Assembly: GCF_010983895.1 (NCBI RefSeq)
Contig: NZ_CP048836.1
Span: forward strand, 3,534,001-3,598,000
DNA: 64,000 bases
Direction: 5' to 3'
DNA from: Nitrogeniibacter mangrovi
GTDB taxonomy: Bacteria > Pseudomonadota > Gammaproteobacteria > Burkholderiales > Rhodocyclaceae
In this document: positions 1 to 20,730 of the stretch, piece after piece
Numbering within the stretch: the first letter of the stretch is position 1
How the letters are laid out: every line of letters starts with the position of its first letter
Made by a program: the position numbers and the translations under genes
The notes under the pieces: model-generated
Told to the model about the DNA's origin: nothing
Seen by the model: the letters and a program-made list of their open reading frames with translations, nothing else
Databases searched by the model: none

Positions 1-789
1 GCGCTTGTTCCGACGGGTGCGATAGCCCTTCGTCGGCTGACCCCACGGGCTCACCGGATGGCGACCACCGGAAGTCCGGCCCTCACCACCACCGTGCGGG
101 TGGTCGATCGGGTTCATGACCACGCCACGAACCGTCGGACGCACGCCACGCCAGCGCTTGGCGCCGGCCTTGCCGAGCTTGCGCAGGCTGTGTTCGCCGT
201 TGCCGACTTCACCCACGGTGGCACGGCATTCGACATGCACGCGACGGATCTCGCCGGAGCGCAGACGCAACTGAGCGTAACTGCCTTCACGCGCCAGCAA
301 CTGCACCGAGGCACCGGCAGAACGCGCCAGCTGAGCACCTTTGCCCGGCTGCATTTCGATGCAGTGGATCACGGTACCGACCGGAATATTGCGAATCGGC
401 AGAGCATTGCCCGGCTTGATCGGCGCTTCCGAACCGCTCATGATCTGCTGCCCGACCTCCAGGTAGCGCGGCGCAACGATGTAGCGACGCTCACCATCGG
501 CGTAGCACACCAGCGCGATGTGCGCCGACCGGTTCGGATCGTATTCGATACGCTCGACCGTCGCCGGAATATTGTCCTTGTTGCGACGGAAGTCGACCAC
601 ACGGTAGTGCTGCTTGTGACCACCACCCTGGTGGCGCACAGTGATGCGGCCCGCATTGTTGCGGCCAGCACGCTTGCTCTTTTTCTCAACGAGACCGGCA
701 AAGGGCTTGCCCTTATGCAGATCCTTGTTGACGACCTTGACGACAGCACGACGGCCAGCGGAGGTCGGTTTGACTTTTACCAACGCCAT
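1..789 (-). CDS. rplB: 50S ribosomal protein L2 (C-terminus cut by window edge)
   Basis: L2 is a primary 23S rRNA-binding protein needed for subunit association and peptidyl transfer. The frame opens at the ATG at 789 ([14 protein letters not shown]) and runs open to position 1, giving 263 codons of the roughly 275 usual in the family, so only the last residues and the stop are missing. The conserved C-terminal [14 protein letters not shown] signature is visible, followed by the basic tail. It lies 7 nt after rplW in the leftward order rpsJ - rplC - rplD - rplW - rplB, the start of the S10 operon, which certainly continues beyond the left edge. Identity is certain. Confidence 0.97.
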   Translation of the reverse strand, partial: MALVKVKPTSAGRRAVVKVVNKDLHKGKPFAGLVEKKSKRAGRNNAGRITVRHQGGGHKQHYRVVDFRRNKDNIPATVERIEYDPNRSAHIALVCYADGERRYIVAPRYLEVGQQIMSGSEAPIKPGNALPIRNIPVGTVIHCIEMQPGKGAQLARSAGASVQLLAREGSYAQLRLRSGEIRRVHVECRATVGEVGNGEHSLRKLGKAGAKRWRGVRPTVRGVVMNPIDHPHGGGEGRTSGGRHPVSPWGQPTKGYRTRRNKR

Positions 790-796
790 GACTCAA

Positions 797-1102
797 TCAC
801 TCCCCTGCCGCAAAGTTGATTTCTTGGCCGGGCTGCAGGCACACAAACGCCTTCTTCCAAGCCTTGCGCCGACCCATGATGCGGCCGAAGCGCTTCTCCT
901 TGCCCTTGACGTTGGCGATCTGAACCGATTTCACCTTGACGTCGAAGAGCTGTTCGACCGCCGCCTTGACTTCCGGCTTGGTCGCATCGGAAGCCACACG
1001 GAACACGATCTGCTCGTTCTTGTCGGCAACGTAGGTTGCCTTTTCCGAGATCTGCGGGGCGAGCAGCACCTGGAGCAGACGCTCTTGCTGAAGCTGGCTC
1101 AT
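797..1102 (-). CDS. rplW: 50S ribosomal protein L23
   Basis: L23 lines the polypeptide exit tunnel and docks trigger factor and SRP. The 101-residue product ([20 protein letters not shown]...) has normal family length and the conserved K-x-V-x-x-V-N/A core near residue 60. A GTG at 1108 would add two residues, but the ATG at 1102 is preferred: a full AGGAGG lies 7 nt before it, while the same Shine-Dalgarno abuts the GTG. The ATG also overlaps the rplD stop as ATGA, a translational-coupling arrangement typical of this operon. Confidence 0.95.
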   Translation of the reverse strand: MSQLQQERLLQVLLAPQISEKATYVADKNEQIVFRVASDATKPEVKAAVEQLFDVKVKSVQIANVKGKEKRFGRIMGRRKAWKKAFVCLQPGQEINFAAGE

Positions 1103-1719
1103 TGCCACACCTCCTGCATCTTGGCCAGCGCACCCTTGGTCACGACGACCTGCGGGAAACGCACCAGCGACACCGGATCCGCCTCGGAAACATCCAGCAC
1201 CAGCACATCGCGCAGATTGCGCGACGACAGGAACAGGTTTTCGTTCAGATCATCGGTAATCACGAGAACCGACTCCAGCCCCATGCCCTTGAGCTTTCCC
1301 GCCAGGAGCTTGGTCTTGGGAGCCTCGAGCGAGAAATCCTCAACCACACTGATACGCCCCTGACGCGCCAGCTCCGACAGGATCGAAGCAACACCCGCAC
1401 GGAACATCTTGCGGTTGATCTTCTGGCTGAAGTTTTCGTCCGGGGTGTTCGGGAAGATCTTGCCACCCCCACGCCAGATCGGGCTGGACGCCATACCGGC
1501 ACGGGCGCGACCCGTCCCCTTCTGACGCCACGGCTTGCGCGTGGATTTCTGCACCTCGGCGCGACCCTTCTGCTTACGATTGGCAGAACGGGCATTGGCC
1601 ATGTAGGCCACCACCACCTGGTGCACCAGCGCCTCGTTGAATTCGCGACCAAACAGCGCGTCGGAAACCTGAACGGTTTCTGCGGACTGACCTTGGTCGT
1701 TAAGAAGCTTCAGTTCCAT
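1099..1719 (-). CDS. rplD: 50S ribosomal protein L4
   Basis: L4 binds 23S rRNA and has an extended loop reaching the exit tunnel. In enterobacteria it also represses the S10 operon. The product starts [11 protein letters not shown] and has about 206 residues, the normal length. The loop region (about residues 45-95) carries the expected basic GTGRARAG-type stretch. An alternative GTG sits one codon upstream at 1722. The ATG overlaps the rplC stop as TGATG, and a GGGGG run a few bases upstream acts as ribosome binding site. The stop overlaps the rplW start. Whether L4 regulates this operon here is unknown, although a hairpin lies upstream of rplC. Confidence 0.96.
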   Translation of the reverse strand: MELKLLNDQGQSAETVQVSDALFGREFNEALVHQVVVAYMANARSANRKQKGRAEVQKSTRKPWRQKGTGRARAGMASSPIWRGGGKIFPNTPDENFSQKINRKMFRAGVASILSELARQGRISVVEDFSLEAPKTKLLAGKLKGMGLESVLVITDDLNENLFLSSRNLRDVLVLDVSEADPVSLVRFPQVVVTKGALAKMQEVWQ

Positions 1720-2354
1720 CACGCCCCCTTCACGGCCGGTCGCACGACCACATTGCCGCCCTTGGCACCCGGAACCGCACCCTTGATCAGCAGCAGCTGA
1801 CGCTCGGCGTCCACACGGATGATTTCGAGGTTTTGCGTCGTGGTGCGCACAGCACCGAGATGACCCGCCATACGCTTGCCCGGAAAAATGCGACCAGGAT
1901 CCTGCGCCTGACCGATGGAGCCGGGCGCACGATGCGACAGGGAGTTACCGTGCGACGCACGGTTGGACGAGAAGTTGTGGCGCTTGATCGCACCGGCAAA
2001 ACCCTTACCGATGGACGTCCCCACAACGTCGACTTTCTGGCCGACCTCAAAGAGCTCAACCGTCAGCGCGTCACCCGGCTTGACATCCGGCAACGCATCG
2101 ACACGAAACTCCTGGAGCAGACGACTGGCTTCAACACCCGCCTTGGCAAGATGACCGGCGAGCGGCTTGCCCACACGGCTAGCCCGGCGCTTCCCAAAGG
2201 CCACCTGAACGGCCACGTAGCCGTCGGCTTCCTCGGTCTTGATCTGGCTAACGCGGTTGTCGGACATGTCAAGCACCGTCACCGGGATGGTTTGACCATC
2301 CTCGGCAAAAATGCGAGTCATGCCGACCTTGCGACCAACAAGGCCTAGACTCAT
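1719..2354 (-). CDS. rplC: 50S ribosomal protein L3
   Basis: L3 is an early 23S rRNA-binding assembly protein close to the peptidyl transferase centre. The 211-residue product begins [16 protein letters not shown] and contains the conserved internal [16 protein letters not shown] stretch and the GKRMAGHLG motif, so length and motifs fit the family. It is separated from rpsJ by 108 nt holding a hairpin whose loop is a perfect -10 hexamer, so it may have its own control. Its stop overlaps the rplD start, implying coupled translation of rplC-rplD-rplW. Confidence 0.97.
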   Translation of the reverse strand: MSLGLVGRKVGMTRIFAEDGQTIPVTVLDMSDNRVSQIKTEEADGYVAVQVAFGKRRASRVGKPLAGHLAKAGVEASRLLQEFRVDALPDVKPGDALTVELFEVGQKVDVVGTSIGKGFAGAIKRHNFSSNRASHGNSLSHRAPGSIGQAQDPGRIFPGKRMAGHLGAVRTTTQNLEIIRVDAERQLLLIKGAVPGAKGGNVVVRPAVKGA

Positions 2355-2417
2355 TTTATTCTCCTAAACCCGGTTACGATTGACCGGGACCGATATTAAT
2401 TTGCGCGAAAAACGCAA

Positions 2418-2437
2418 AGGCCGGATTATACCGGCCT
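2418..2437 (-). promoter_or_regulatory. hairpin with TATAAT loop between rpsJ and rplC
   Basis: A 7-bp perfect inverted repeat (AGGCCGG / CCGGCCT) encloses six bases that read TATAAT on the minus strand. The hexamer is a perfect -10 sequence, but the best -35 candidates 17-18 bp upstream match poorly (TTGTGT). It is either an internal promoter for rplCDWB or an attenuator/processing hairpin. I cannot decide between them. Confidence 0.4.
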
Positions 2438-2462
2438 GATTGCGCCAAACACAAGCCCTTGA

Positions 2463-2774
2463 TTACTGCAACTTGATTTCCACATCGACGCCCGCGGGCA
2501 GGTCGAGCTTCATCAGGGCATCCACGGTCTTGTCCGTCGGATCGACGATATCCATCAGGCGTTGATGGGTGCGAATCTCGAACTGGTCACGAGAGGCCTT
2601 GTTGACATGCGGCGAACGCAGCACGTTGTATCGCTCGATGCGCGTCGGCAGGGGCACGGGGCCACGAACCACGGCGCCGGTGCGCTTGGCGGTGTCCACG
2701 ATTTCGATTGCCGACTGGTCGATCAAGCGGTAGTCGAAGGCCTTGAGGCGGATGCGGATTTTCTGGCTTTGCAT
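2463..2774 (-). CDS. rpsJ: 30S ribosomal protein S10 (NusE)
   Basis: S10 is a 30S head protein and, as NusE, a partner of NusB and NusG in antitermination. The 103-residue product begins [19 protein letters not shown] and ends [11 protein letters not shown], both matching the family. It is preceded by a GGAAAAATC ribosome-binding region and, 10 nt farther up, by a terminator-like hairpin after tuf. It lies between tuf and rplC, the usual betaproteobacterial junction of the str and S10 operons. Confidence 0.97.
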   Translation of the reverse strand: MQSQKIRIRLKAFDYRLIDQSAIEIVDTAKRTGAVVRGPVPLPTRIERYNVLRSPHVNKASRDQFEIRTHQRLMDIVDPTDKTVDALMKLDLPAGVDVEIKLQ

Positions 2775-2783
2775 GATTTTTCC

Positions 2784-2816
2784 AAAAAGAGCAAGGGCGG
2801 CCGACCAAGGCCGCCC
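2784..2816 (-). terminator. terminator-like hairpin between tuf and rpsJ
   Basis: An 8-bp GC-only stem (2795-2802 with 2809-2816, 6-nt loop) is followed on the minus strand by TTGCTCTTTTT. It is probably a partial terminator that lowers S10-operon readthrough from tuf. The offset T tract makes full termination less certain. Confidence 0.55.
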
Positions 2817-2826
2817 GGTAACGGGA

Positions 2827-4017
<1,191 letters not shown>

Positions 4018-4050
4018 TGTTGCTTCCTTGATTTCCTGAAATATCGAAAA

Positions 4051-6144
4051 TTACTTGGCGTTAATCACTGCATCGGCGACGTTCTTCGGCGCCTCGGAAT
4101 AGTGCTTGAACTCCATGGAATACGTCGCCCGCCCCTGCGTCAGCGAGCGCAGAGAAGTGGCATAACCGAACATCTCGGCCAGCGGCACCTCAGCGCGAAT
4201 GCCTTTCATGTCCCCAGCAATGTCGTCCATGCCCTGGACGATGCCGCGGCGACCCGAGAGGTCACCCATCACGTTCCCCATGAATTCTTCCGGCGTCTCC
4301 ACTTCGACAGCCATCATCGGCTCAAGCAGCACCGGGCTGGCTTTGCGCATGGCATCTTTGAACGCCATCGAGCCGGCCATCTTGAAGGCGTTTTCGTTCG
4401 AGTCCACGTCGTGGTAGGAACCGTCGAACAGCGTCACCTTGACATCGACCACCGGGAAGCCGGCGAGCACACCATTCGGCAACGTATCCTGGATACCACG
4501 ATCCACGGCCGGGATGTATTCACGCGGCACGACACCACCCTTGATGGCATCGACGAATTCGTAGCCCTTGCCTGCCTCGTTCGGCTCCAGCTTGATCCAG
4601 ACGTGGCCGTACTGACCGCGACCGCCGGACTGCTTGACGAACTTGCCTTCCTGCTCGACGGTCGAACGAATGGCTTCGCGATAGGCCACCTGAGGAGCGC
4701 CGACATTGGCTTCGACGTTGAACTCACGCTTCATACGATCGACGATGATCTCGAGGTGCAATTCACCCATACCGGAGATGATGGTCTGACCGGACTCTTC
4801 GTCGGTACGCACGCGGAAGGACGGATCCTCCTGAGCCAGACGCGACAGGGCGATACCCATCTTTTCCTGATCGCTCTTGGTCTTCGGCTCGACGGCGACG
4901 TGAATCACCGGATCCGGGAACTCCATGCGCTCGAGAATGATCGGCGCCGAGGGATCGCACAGGGTTTCACCCGTCGTCACTTCCTTCAGGCCCACGGCCG
5001 CAGCGATGTCGCCGGCACGCACTTCCTTGATTTCCTGACGATCGTTGGCGTGCATCTGCAACAGACGGCCAATCCGCTCTTTCTTGACCTTGACGGAGTT
5101 GAGCACCGTATCGCCGGAATTCACGACACCGGAATAGACGCGAATGAAGGTCAGCTGACCCACGAACGGGTCGGTCATCAGCTTGAACGCCAGCGCCGAG
5201 AATTTCTCCTCGTCGCTCGACTTGCGCACCGCCTCGTTGCCATCGTCGTCAATGCCATGCACCGGCGGCACTTCCGTCGGATTGGGCATGAACTCGATGA
5301 CGGCGTCCAGCATACGCTGCACACCCTTGTTCTTGAACGCGGTACCACACAGCATCGGCTGAATCTCGCAAGCGATGGTGCGCTTGCGCAGGCCCGCAAC
5401 GATCTGCTCTTCGGTCAGCTCGCCACCCTCGAGGTAGGCATCCATCAGCTCTTCATCAGCCTCGGCAGCCGCCTCGACCATCTGCTCACGATACTCTTCG
5501 GCCTTGTCGGCCAGCTCCGCAGGAATGTCGACGTAGTCGAACTTGGCCCCCATGGAAGCCTCATCCCAGATGATGGCCTTCATCTTGATGAGGTCGACCA
5601 CCCCCTGGAAGTGCTCTTCCGCACCGATCGGCAGCACGACAGGCACCGGGTTGGCCTTCAGGCGCGTCTTCATCTGCTCGACGACCTTGTAGAAGTCGGC
5701 ACCCTGGCGATCCATCTTGTTCACGAACGCAAGGCGCGGCACCTTGTACTTGGTCGCCTGGCGCCACACCGTCTCGGACTGCGGCTGAACACCACCCACG
5801 GCGCAGTACACCATGCACGCCCCATCAAGCACGCGCATCGAGCGCTCCACCTCAATGGTGAAGTCCACGTGCCCCGGCGTGTCGATGATGTTGATGCGAT
5901 GCTCCGGCAGGGACAGATCCATACCCTTCCAGAAGCACGTCGTGGCCGCCGACGTAATCGTGATACCGCGCTCCTGCTCCTGCGCCATCCAGTCCATGGT
6001 GGCCACGCCATCATGCACTTCACCGATCTTGTGATTCACACCGGTGTAGAAAAGGATACGCTCGGTCGTCGTCGTCTTGCCGGCGTCGATGTGCGCGGAA
6101 ATACCGATATTGCGGTAGCGCTCAATGGGAGTTTTGCGGGCCAC
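4051..6144 (-). CDS. fusA: Elongation factor G
   Basis: EF-G is the GTPase of ribosomal translocation. The 697-residue product begins [22 protein letters not shown] and shows the G1 motif [10 protein letters not shown] (about residues 17-26), the DTPGHVDF G3 motif and the NKMD G4 motif, then domains II-V. Length is normal. It lies between rpsG and tuf. A strong hairpin plus T5 in the 104-nt gap after rpsG suggests that fusA-tuf expression is uncoupled in part from rpsLG. Confidence 0.98.
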   Translation of the reverse strand: MARKTPIERYRNIGISAHIDAGKTTTTERILFYTGVNHKIGEVHDGVATMDWMAQEQERGITITSAATTCFWKGMDLSLPEHRINIIDTPGHVDFTIEVERSMRVLDGACMVYCAVGGVQPQSETVWRQATKYKVPRLAFVNKMDRQGADFYKVVEQMKTRLKANPVPVVLPIGAEEHFQGVVDLIKMKAIIWDEASMGAKFDYVDIPAELADKAEEYREQMVEAAAEADEELMDAYLEGGELTEEQIVAGLRKRTIACEIQPMLCGTAFKNKGVQRMLDAVIEFMPNPTEVPPVHGIDDDGNEAVRKSSDEEKFSALAFKLMTDPFVGQLTFIRVYSGVVNSGDTVLNSVKVKKERIGRLLQMHANDRQEIKEVRAGDIAAAVGLKEVTTGETLCDPSAPIILERMEFPDPVIHVAVEPKTKSDQEKMGIALSRLAQEDPSFRVRTDEESGQTIISGMGELHLEIIVDRMKREFNVEANVGAPQVAYREAIRSTVEQEGKFVKQSGGRGQYGHVWIKLEPNEAGKGYEFVDAIKGGVVPREYIPAVDRGIQDTLPNGVLAGFPVVDVKVTLFDGSYHDVDSNENAFKMAGSMAFKDAMRKASPVLLEPMMAVEVETPEEFMGNVMGDLSGRRGIVQGMDDIAGDMKGIRAEVPLAEMFGYATSLRSLTQGRATYSMEFKHYSEAPKNVADAVINAK

Positions 6145-6204
6145 GGTAGTTGTCCTGCCTAGTTAAATTGCACGAAATGCGCAATTTTCGAACCAATCGA
6201 TGAC

Positions 6205-6233
6205 AAAAAGTCGAGCCCCACCAAGGGCTCGAC
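6205..6233 (-). terminator. intrinsic terminator between rpsG and fusA
   Basis: A perfect 9-bp stem (6210-6218 with 6225-6233, loop TTGGTG on the minus strand) is followed directly by TTTTT on the minus strand, the standard rho-independent layout. As fusA follows 60 nt later in the same direction, it must act as a partial terminator, or fusA has its own promoter. Confidence 0.75.
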
Positions 6234-6248
6234 CCAAAGATGTACAGC

Positions 6249-6737
<489 letters not shown>

Positions 6738-6752
6738 TTATTGAACCAACAA

Positions 6753-7130
6753 TCAAGCTTGCTTCGGACGCTTGGCGCCATACTTGGAACGCGACTGCTT
6801 GCGATCCTTGACGCCCTGCAGATCGAGGGAACCGCGCACGATGTGATAGCGCACACCCGGCAAGTCCTTCACACGACCACCACGGATCAGCACCACGGAG
6901 TGCTCCTGCAGGTTGTGCCCCTCACCACCAATGTACGAGATGACCTCGTAACCGTTGGTCAGGCGAACCTTGGCCACCTTTCGAAGCGCGGAGTTCGGCT
7001 TCTTCGGCGTCGTGGTGTAGACGCGGGTGCACACGCCACGCTTTTGCGGGCAGGCTTCCAGCGCCGGAACGTTGCTTTTCACAACGGCGGATTTCCGCGG
7101 CTTGCGGACGAGCTGATTGATTGTTGGCAT
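6753..7130 (-). CDS. rpsL: 30S ribosomal protein S12
   Basis: S12 sits at the decoding centre, and changes in it give streptomycin resistance. The true start is the ATG at 7130 ([12 protein letters not shown]), giving 125 residues as usual for the family. A GTG-started extension to 7148 would add six residues that no family member has. The conserved [11 protein letters not shown] and [12 protein letters not shown] motifs, which hold the residues linked to streptomycin response, are present and look wild type. A strong promoter and an attenuator-like hairpin lie just upstream. Confidence 0.98.
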   Translation of the reverse strand: MPTINQLVRKPRKSAVVKSNVPALEACPQKRGVCTRVYTTTPKKPNSALRKVAKVRLTNGYEVISYIGGEGHNLQEHSVVLIRGGRVKDLPGVRYHIVRGSLDLQGVKDRKQSRSKYGAKRPKQA

Positions 7131-7146
7131 AGCTTGAGAATTTCCC

Positions 7147-7179
7147 AAAAAACCGAGGCAGCCCCCAGGGCCGCCTCGG
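7147..7179 (-). terminator. rpoC terminator / rpsL leader attenuator
   Basis: A 7-bp outer stem (7153-7159 with 7173-7179), extended by an inner 4-bp helix, is followed on the minus strand by TTTTTT. This is a textbook intrinsic terminator, but it lies between the promoter at the rpoC end and the rpsL start codon 17 nt downstream. It can therefore terminate rpoBC mRNA and also attenuate the str operon. Confidence 0.72.
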
Positions 7180-7235
7180 GCGGTTTATTCCGGCTGCGAC
7201 TGACTACGATTGGCCAGTCTACATAAAGAGGCCGG

Positions 7236-7261
7236 ATTTTACCGCTGGTTTCGTTAAATGG

Positions 7262-7265
<4 letters not shown>
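7236..7265 (-). promoter_or_regulatory. sigma-70 promoter of the rpsL-rpsG (str) unit
   Basis: On the minus strand TTGACC (7265-7260) and TAAAAT (7241-7236) are 18 bp apart, each matching five of six consensus bases. The -35 overlaps the rpoC stop codon. Start of transcription would be near 7229, giving a leader of about 100 nt that contains the terminator-like hairpin before rpsL. Confidence 0.65.
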
Positions 7266-11542
<4,277 letters not shown>

Positions 11543-11581
11543 GTATCACTCCATCCGATTGAGCATGTGAGCACAATCGGC

Positions 11582-15715
<4,134 letters not shown>

Positions 15716-15807
15716 AGATGCTCCGGGTAGCGTTCAGACGTGGGAAGACAGGAGACAATGTGCTTGGTTCAAAGCACGCTCTCTTCTGGCTTCAGAAAAG
15801 GACGAAA

Positions 15808-15836
15808 GGGCTGGCACCCTTCACAGGCGCCAGCCC
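15808..15836 (-). promoter_or_regulatory. rplL-rpoB intergenic hairpin (likely attenuator)
   Basis: An 8-bp stem (15808-15815 with 15829-15836) lies 17 nt after the rplL stop and is followed on the minus strand by TTTCGTCCTTTTC. Its place matches the known attenuator that makes L7/L12 more abundant than beta in other bacteria. The weak T tract fits partial termination. Confidence 0.5.
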
Positions 15837-15853
15837 CGCATGCCGACGGGATC

Positions 15854-16234
15854 TTACTTGATCTCGACGGTCGCGCCAGCTTCTTCCAGCTGCTTCTTGA
15901 GGCCTTCGGCTTCGTCCTTGGCCACACCTTCCTTGATGGTCTTCGGAGCGCCGTCGACCATGTCTTTGGCTTCCTTCAGACCCAGGCCGGTGGCGGAACG
16001 CACGACCTTAATGACCTCGACTTTCTTGTCGCCGACAGCGGCCAGAACCACGTCGAACTCGGTCTTCTCTTCGGCGGCCGGGGCGGCACCGCCAGCAGCC
16101 GGGGCAGCCACGGCCACGGCAGCGGCAGCGGCGCTCACGCCGAATTTCTCTTCCATTTCCTTGATCAGTTCGGACAGTTCCAGAACGGACATGGAAGCGA
16201 TGGCTTCAAGGATGTCTTCTTTGCTGATTGCCAT
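15854..16234 (-). CDS. rplL: 50S ribosomal protein L7/L12
   Basis: L7/L12 forms the ribosomal stalk that recruits and activates translational GTPases. The 126-residue acidic protein starts [17 protein letters not shown], has an Ala-rich hinge (about residues 36-55) and the conserved C-terminal domain ending [11 protein letters not shown]. It follows rplJ, its anchor on the ribosome, by 62 nt and is the last gene before the attenuator in front of rpoB. Confidence 0.98.
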   Translation of the reverse strand: MAISKEDILEAIASMSVLELSELIKEMEEKFGVSAAAAAVAVAAPAAGGAAPAAEEKTEFDVVLAAVGDKKVEVIKVVRSATGLGLKEAKDMVDGAPKTIKEGVAKDEAEGLKKQLEEAGATVEIK

Positions 16235-16296
16235 TTTGATACTCCTGATATCGAATCACTCGCCTTCATCAAGCGAAGGCAGAATCTTTGAAAAAG

Positions 16297-16821
16297 TTAT
16301 GCAGCCTCTTTCTGGTCACGGACCGCTGCGAGCGCACGCACGAACTTGGAGGGCACCTCATTGAGCGTCTGGACAAACTTGGCGACCGGCGCCTGCATCG
16401 TGCCGAGCAGCTTCGCGAGCAGCTCTTCACGACTCGGCATGGTGGCCAGGGCGTTGACACCGGCTTCATCCATGATGAAGTTGGGCATCGCCCCCGCCTT
16501 GACGACGAGTTTGTCATTGTCCTTTGCAAAGGTCTTGAGCACCTTGGCAGGCGCCACCGGATCTGCGGACATACCGTAGATCAGCGGACCCACCAGCTGG
16601 TCGGTCAGACCTTCGAAAGGCGTGCCGGCAATGGCACGACGCGCAAGGGTGTTCTTCAGCACGTGCAGGTAAACGCCCGCTTCACGCGCCTTGGCGCGCA
16701 GCTCGGTCAGCTGACCCACTTCGAGACCACGGTACTCGGCGATGATGATTACCTGGGCGTTCGAGACTTGCTCGTTCACCTCGGCAACTACCGCCTTCTT
16801 ACCTTCAAGATTGAGACCCAC
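16297..16821 (-). CDS. rplJ: 50S ribosomal protein L10
   Basis: L10 anchors L7/L12 dimers to 23S rRNA and, as the L10-L12 complex, represses its own mRNA in well-studied bacteria. I choose the GTG at 16821 ([15 protein letters not shown], 174 residues): it gives the conserved family N-terminus, and GGGAG lies 6 nt before it. The ATG two codons upstream (16827) directly abuts that GGGAG, and a GTG at 16851 would add a non-family extension. The long 287-nt upstream leader is consistent with autoregulation. Confidence 0.93.
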   Translation of the reverse strand: MGLNLEGKKAVVAEVNEQVSNAQVIIIAEYRGLEVGQLTELRAKAREAGVYLHVLKNTLARRAIAGTPFEGLTDQLVGPLIYGMSADPVAPAKVLKTFAKDNDKLVVKAGAMPNFIMDEAGVNALATMPSREELLAKLLGTMQAPVAKFVQTLNEVPSKFVRALAAVRDQKEAA

Positions 16822-17108
16822 GGTCATCTCCCACTGAATGGTTGCTCCCACCCCGATGCGACTGGGACGGGATCATCGCGGCGACCGTCATACAGGAGAT
16901 CAAGCCAACTCAGGTCGAAACCTGACAAGAATCCTGATTCGGGCTACGCCATCTACGCTGGGCCCGGCAACACGTGGCTGACGGATTTGAGGTCGTTTCG
17001 GGCCATGCTGGCACGGACGACCCCCAGCGGTCTTGGACAACCTGCGGCCCACGAGGAGCCGCAGCCCAAAGTTCCGCACCGCCCGGCGGGCGATGCGGAA
17101 ATGCTTCA
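16822..17108 (-). promoter_or_regulatory. rplA-rplJ leader (putative L10 leader RNA)
   Basis: This is a 287-nt gap inside an otherwise tightly packed operon. On the minus strand it opens with a long hairpin (17072-17084 with 17088-17100, one mismatch) followed by a second perfect 7-bp hairpin (17042-17048 with 17058-17064), then structured sequence up to rplJ. Position and length match the L10(L12)4-binding leader known in other bacteria. The kink-turn itself was not identified. Confidence 0.5.
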
Positions 17109-17807
17109 TCAAGCGTCAGCGACGCTCGACGGCTCCACGCGCAGGCCAACCCCCATGGTGCTGGAGACGGCCATGCGACGCAGATAGAGACCTTTTGCAG
17201 AGGCCGGTTTGGCCTTGTTGAGCGCATCGATCAGCGCCTGGGCATTGGTGCGCAGGGCATCAACGCCGAACGAGGCGCGGCCGATGGTGGCATGCACGAT
17301 ACCGGCCTTGTCGGCACGGTATTGCACCTGACCCGCCTTGGCGTTCTTGACGGCGGTCTCGACGTCCATGGTCACGGTACCGACCTTCGGGTTCGGCATC
17401 AGACCGCGCGGACCGAGGATCTGGCCCAGCGCGCCGACCACGCGCATCGCGTCCGGCGTGGCGATACACACGTCGAAATCGATGGTGCCGCCCTTGATCT
17501 GTTCGGCCAGATCGTCAAAACCGACGATATCGGCACCCGCCGCCTTGGCAGCTTCGGCCTTGTCGCCCTGGGCGAACACGGCCACACGCACGCTCTTGCC
17601 GGTCCCGGCAGGCAGGACGACCGAGCCGCGGACAACCTGATCGGATTTGCGCGGATCGATGCCGAGGTTCACGGCCACATCCACCGACTCGTCGAATTTG
17701 GCGGTCGCCAAATCCTTGATCAGGGTGAGCGCCTCGTCGAGCGGGTACACCCGGGTGCGATCGATTTTTTCGCGGATCGCCTTAACGCGCTTGGAAAGCT
17801 TTGCCAT
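17109..17807 (-). CDS. rplA: 50S ribosomal protein L1
   Basis: L1 forms the mobile stalk at the E site and in E. coli represses the rplKA mRNA. The 232-residue product starts [15 protein letters not shown] and contains the conserved [15 protein letters not shown] segment (about residues 132-146), with normal length. The gap to rplK is only 2 nt, so the two are one translational unit. It is followed by the long structured leader of rplJ. Confidence 0.98.
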   Translation of the reverse strand: MAKLSKRVKAIREKIDRTRVYPLDEALTLIKDLATAKFDESVDVAVNLGIDPRKSDQVVRGSVVLPAGTGKSVRVAVFAQGDKAEAAKAAGADIVGFDDLAEQIKGGTIDFDVCIATPDAMRVVGALGQILGPRGLMPNPKVGTVTMDVETAVKNAKAGQVQYRADKAGIVHATIGRASFGVDALRTNAQALIDALNKAKPASAKGLYLRRMAVSSTMGVGLRVEPSSVADA

Positions 17808-17809
17808 GA

Positions 17810-18241
17810 TCAGACCCCCTCAACCGTCACGCCCATGCTGCGGGCGGAACCTGCGATCGTACGCACCGCCGCTTCCAGATCAGCCGCCGTCAGATCGGGC
17901 TGCTTGGTCTTGGCGATTTCTTCCACCTGGGCACGGGTGATCGAACCGACCTTGTCGGTGTGCGGGCGCGGGGACCCCTTGTCGATCTTGGCGGCCTTCT
18001 TGATCAGGATCGACGCCGGCGGCGTCTTCATGATGAAGGTGAAGCTCTTGTCGCTGAACGCGGTGATCACCACGGGAATCGGCAGGCCCGGCTCAAGGCT
18101 CTGGGTGCGAGCATTGAAGGCCTTGCAGAATTCCATGATGTTCAGACCGCGCTGACCCAGCGCGGGACCGACCGGAGGACTCGGGTTGGCTTTGCCTGCA
18201 GGGATCTGCAGCTTGATATAGCCGATGATTTTCTTTGCCAT
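17810..18241 (-). CDS. rplK: 50S ribosomal protein L11
   Basis: L11 forms the GTPase-associated centre and is needed for RelA activation and thiostrepton binding. The 143-residue product starts [25 protein letters not shown], with the proline-containing N-terminal domain typical of the family and a C-terminal RNA-binding domain ending [11 protein letters not shown]. It lies 85 nt after nusG, with a hairpin in between, and 2 nt before rplA. Confidence 0.98.
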   Translation of the reverse strand: MAKKIIGYIKLQIPAGKANPSPPVGPALGQRGLNIMEFCKAFNARTQSLEPGLPIPVVITAFSDKSFTFIMKTPPASILIKKAAKIDKGSPRPHTDKVGSITRAQVEEIAKTKQPDLTAADLEAAVRTIAGSARSMGVTVEGV

Positions 18242-18270
18242 TGCGGCTCACTCCTGTGATGAGTACAAAC

Positions 18271-18292
18271 GCGCCGGCGATTTCGCCGACGC
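18271..18292 (-). terminator. hairpin between nusG and rplK (possible partial terminator)
   Basis: A 9-bp stem with one G-T wobble (18271-18279 with 18284-18292, loop AAAT on the minus strand) is followed by GTTTGT. It is placed to separate secE-nusG from rplKAJL. The short T tract makes termination uncertain. Confidence 0.4.
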
Positions 18293-18326
18293 TCCTCGTT
18301 GCCGCGCGCGCGGCGCGGCCTGCGAA

Positions 18327-18860
18327 TCAGGTCTTTTCGACCTGACCGAATTCCAGCTCGACCGGCGTGGCGCGACCGAAGATGGTCACCGACACGCGCA
18401 GCTTGCTCTTCTCGTAGTTGACGTCTTCGACGGAACCATGGAAGTCGGTGAACGGACCTTCCTTGACACGAACGACTTCGCCCACTTCGAAGAGCACCTT
18501 CGGACGCGGCTTTTCCACGCCCTCCTGAATCTGGCTCATGATCTTCTCGACCTCCTTTTCGGAGATCGGCGTCGGCTTGGTGGCGGTACCGCCAACGAAG
18601 CCGGTCACACGCGGCGTGGACTTGACCAGGTGCCAGGTCTCTTCGTCCATGTCCATTTCGACGAGCACGTAGCCCGGAAAGAACTTGCGCTCGGAGATGC
18701 TCTTCTGGCCGCCCTTCATCTCGACGACCTCTTCGACCGGCACCAGCACCTGTCCGAATTTGTCCTGCATACCCGACCGTGCGATACGGTCAAGCAGGGT
18801 GCGCTGAACCGACTTCTCGAAGCCGGAGTAGGCGTGAACGACGTACCAACGCTTGCTCAT
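18327..18860 (-). CDS. nusG: Transcription antitermination/elongation factor NusG
   Basis: NusG binds RNA polymerase and links it to Rho or to ribosomal S10. The chosen ATG at 18860 gives 177 residues ([16 protein letters not shown]), the standard N-terminus. An upstream in-frame ATG at 18872 would add four unusual residues and overlap secE. The NGN domain occupies about residues 4-115 and the C-terminal KOW domain starts near residue 125 ([11 protein letters not shown]). It is 2 nt from secE, with GGAAG as ribosome binding site. Confidence 0.97.
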   Translation of the reverse strand: MSKRWYVVHAYSGFEKSVQRTLLDRIARSGMQDKFGQVLVPVEEVVEMKGGQKSISERKFFPGYVLVEMDMDEETWHLVKSTPRVTGFVGGTATKPTPISEKEVEKIMSQIQEGVEKPRPKVLFEVGEVVRVKEGPFTDFHGSVEDVNYEKSKLRVSVTIFGRATPVELEFGQVEKT

Positions 18861-18862
18861 GA

Positions 18863-19210
18863 TCACTTCCATCCCAGAACGATGTCATACAACACCCATT
18901 CCAGACTCTTGTCCGTGACCCAAAGAAAGACAGCCATGGCAACGACGAAGGCAAAGACGATCCCCGTCATCTGCACGGTTTCCTTGCGCGTCGGCCAGAC
19001 TACCTTCTTGGTTTCGACAACCGTTTCACGAAGGAAGACGGCAAACCGGCGCCCAGGCTCGGTGAACCAGGCGATGGACGCACCCGCGATCACACCGGCC
19101 AGAACGACCAGCACGCGCAACACGAGCACCTGCTCCGAGAGCAGGTAGAATCCGGCCACGCCAGCCGCGATGAGAATCAGCGCCAGCGCAAACTTGAGCT
19201 TGTCAGCCAT
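18863..19210 (-). CDS. secE: Preprotein translocase subunit SecE
   Basis: SecE stabilises the SecY channel in the inner membrane. The 115-residue product has three predicted membrane segments (about residues 7-25, 29-48 and 83-105) and the conserved amphipathic region with the [11 protein letters not shown] motif just before the last segment. This is the three-span form known in E. coli. It lies between tRNA-Trp and nusG, the normal bacterial secE-nusG pairing. Confidence 0.96.
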   Translation of the reverse strand: MADKLKFALALILIAAGVAGFYLLSEQVLVLRVLVVLAGVIAGASIAWFTEPGRRFAVFLRETVVETKKVVWPTRKETVQMTGIVFAFVVAMAVFLWVTDKSLEWVLYDIVLGWK

Positions 19211-19236
19211 TCAGGTCCAACGATTCAGAAACAATA

Positions 19237-19312
19237 TGGCAGGGGCAGAGGGAATCGAACCCCCAACCTTCGGTTTTGGAGACCGACGCTCTGCCAGTTG
19301 AGCTATACCCCT
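19237..19312 (-). tRNA. trnW: tRNA-Trp (CCA)
   Basis: The 76-nt gene folds as a cloverleaf with acceptor stem AGGGGTA/TGCCCCT, anticodon CCA in the loop CTCCAAA, T-loop TTCGATT, discriminator G and an encoded 3' CCA. It lies between tuf and secE, its standard position in many betaproteobacteria. Confidence 0.97.
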
Positions 19313-19326
19313 GCAGCAGAGACTAC

Positions 19327-19356
19327 AAAGCGCCCCGTCGGGGGACAGGGCGCTTT
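19327..19356 (-). terminator. hairpin between tuf (second copy) and tRNA-Trp
   Basis: A perfect 9-bp stem (19327-19335 with 19348-19356, GC-rich loop) with A/T ends lies directly after the tuf stop. It resembles an intrinsic terminator whose T residues are within the stem. It may act as a partial terminator or as an RNA-processing boundary before tRNA-Trp. Confidence 0.45.
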
Positions 19357-19379
19357 TGCGTACCCGTTCGGGTGCGCGA

Positions 19380-20570
<1,191 letters not shown>

Positions 20571-20639
20571 ATCGCTACCTCTGTACGAAATTCGGAGTAC
20601 GCGCTGTTCGATTCACACCGACCACATCGAGTCGAGGCG

Positions 20640-20714
20640 TGGTGCCCATGGGCAGGATTGAACTGCCGACCTCTCCCTTACCAAGGGAGTGCTCTGCCAC
20701 TGAGCTACATGGGC
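20640..20714 (-). tRNA. trnT: tRNA-Thr (GGU)
   Basis: The 75-nt gene has acceptor stem GCCCATG/CATGGGC, anticodon loop TTGGTAA with anticodon GGT, T-loop TTCAATC, discriminator A and encoded CCA. It is the last of three tandem tRNAs before tuf. Confidence 0.97.
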
Positions 20715-20730
20715 GTACCATCAAAAACTC

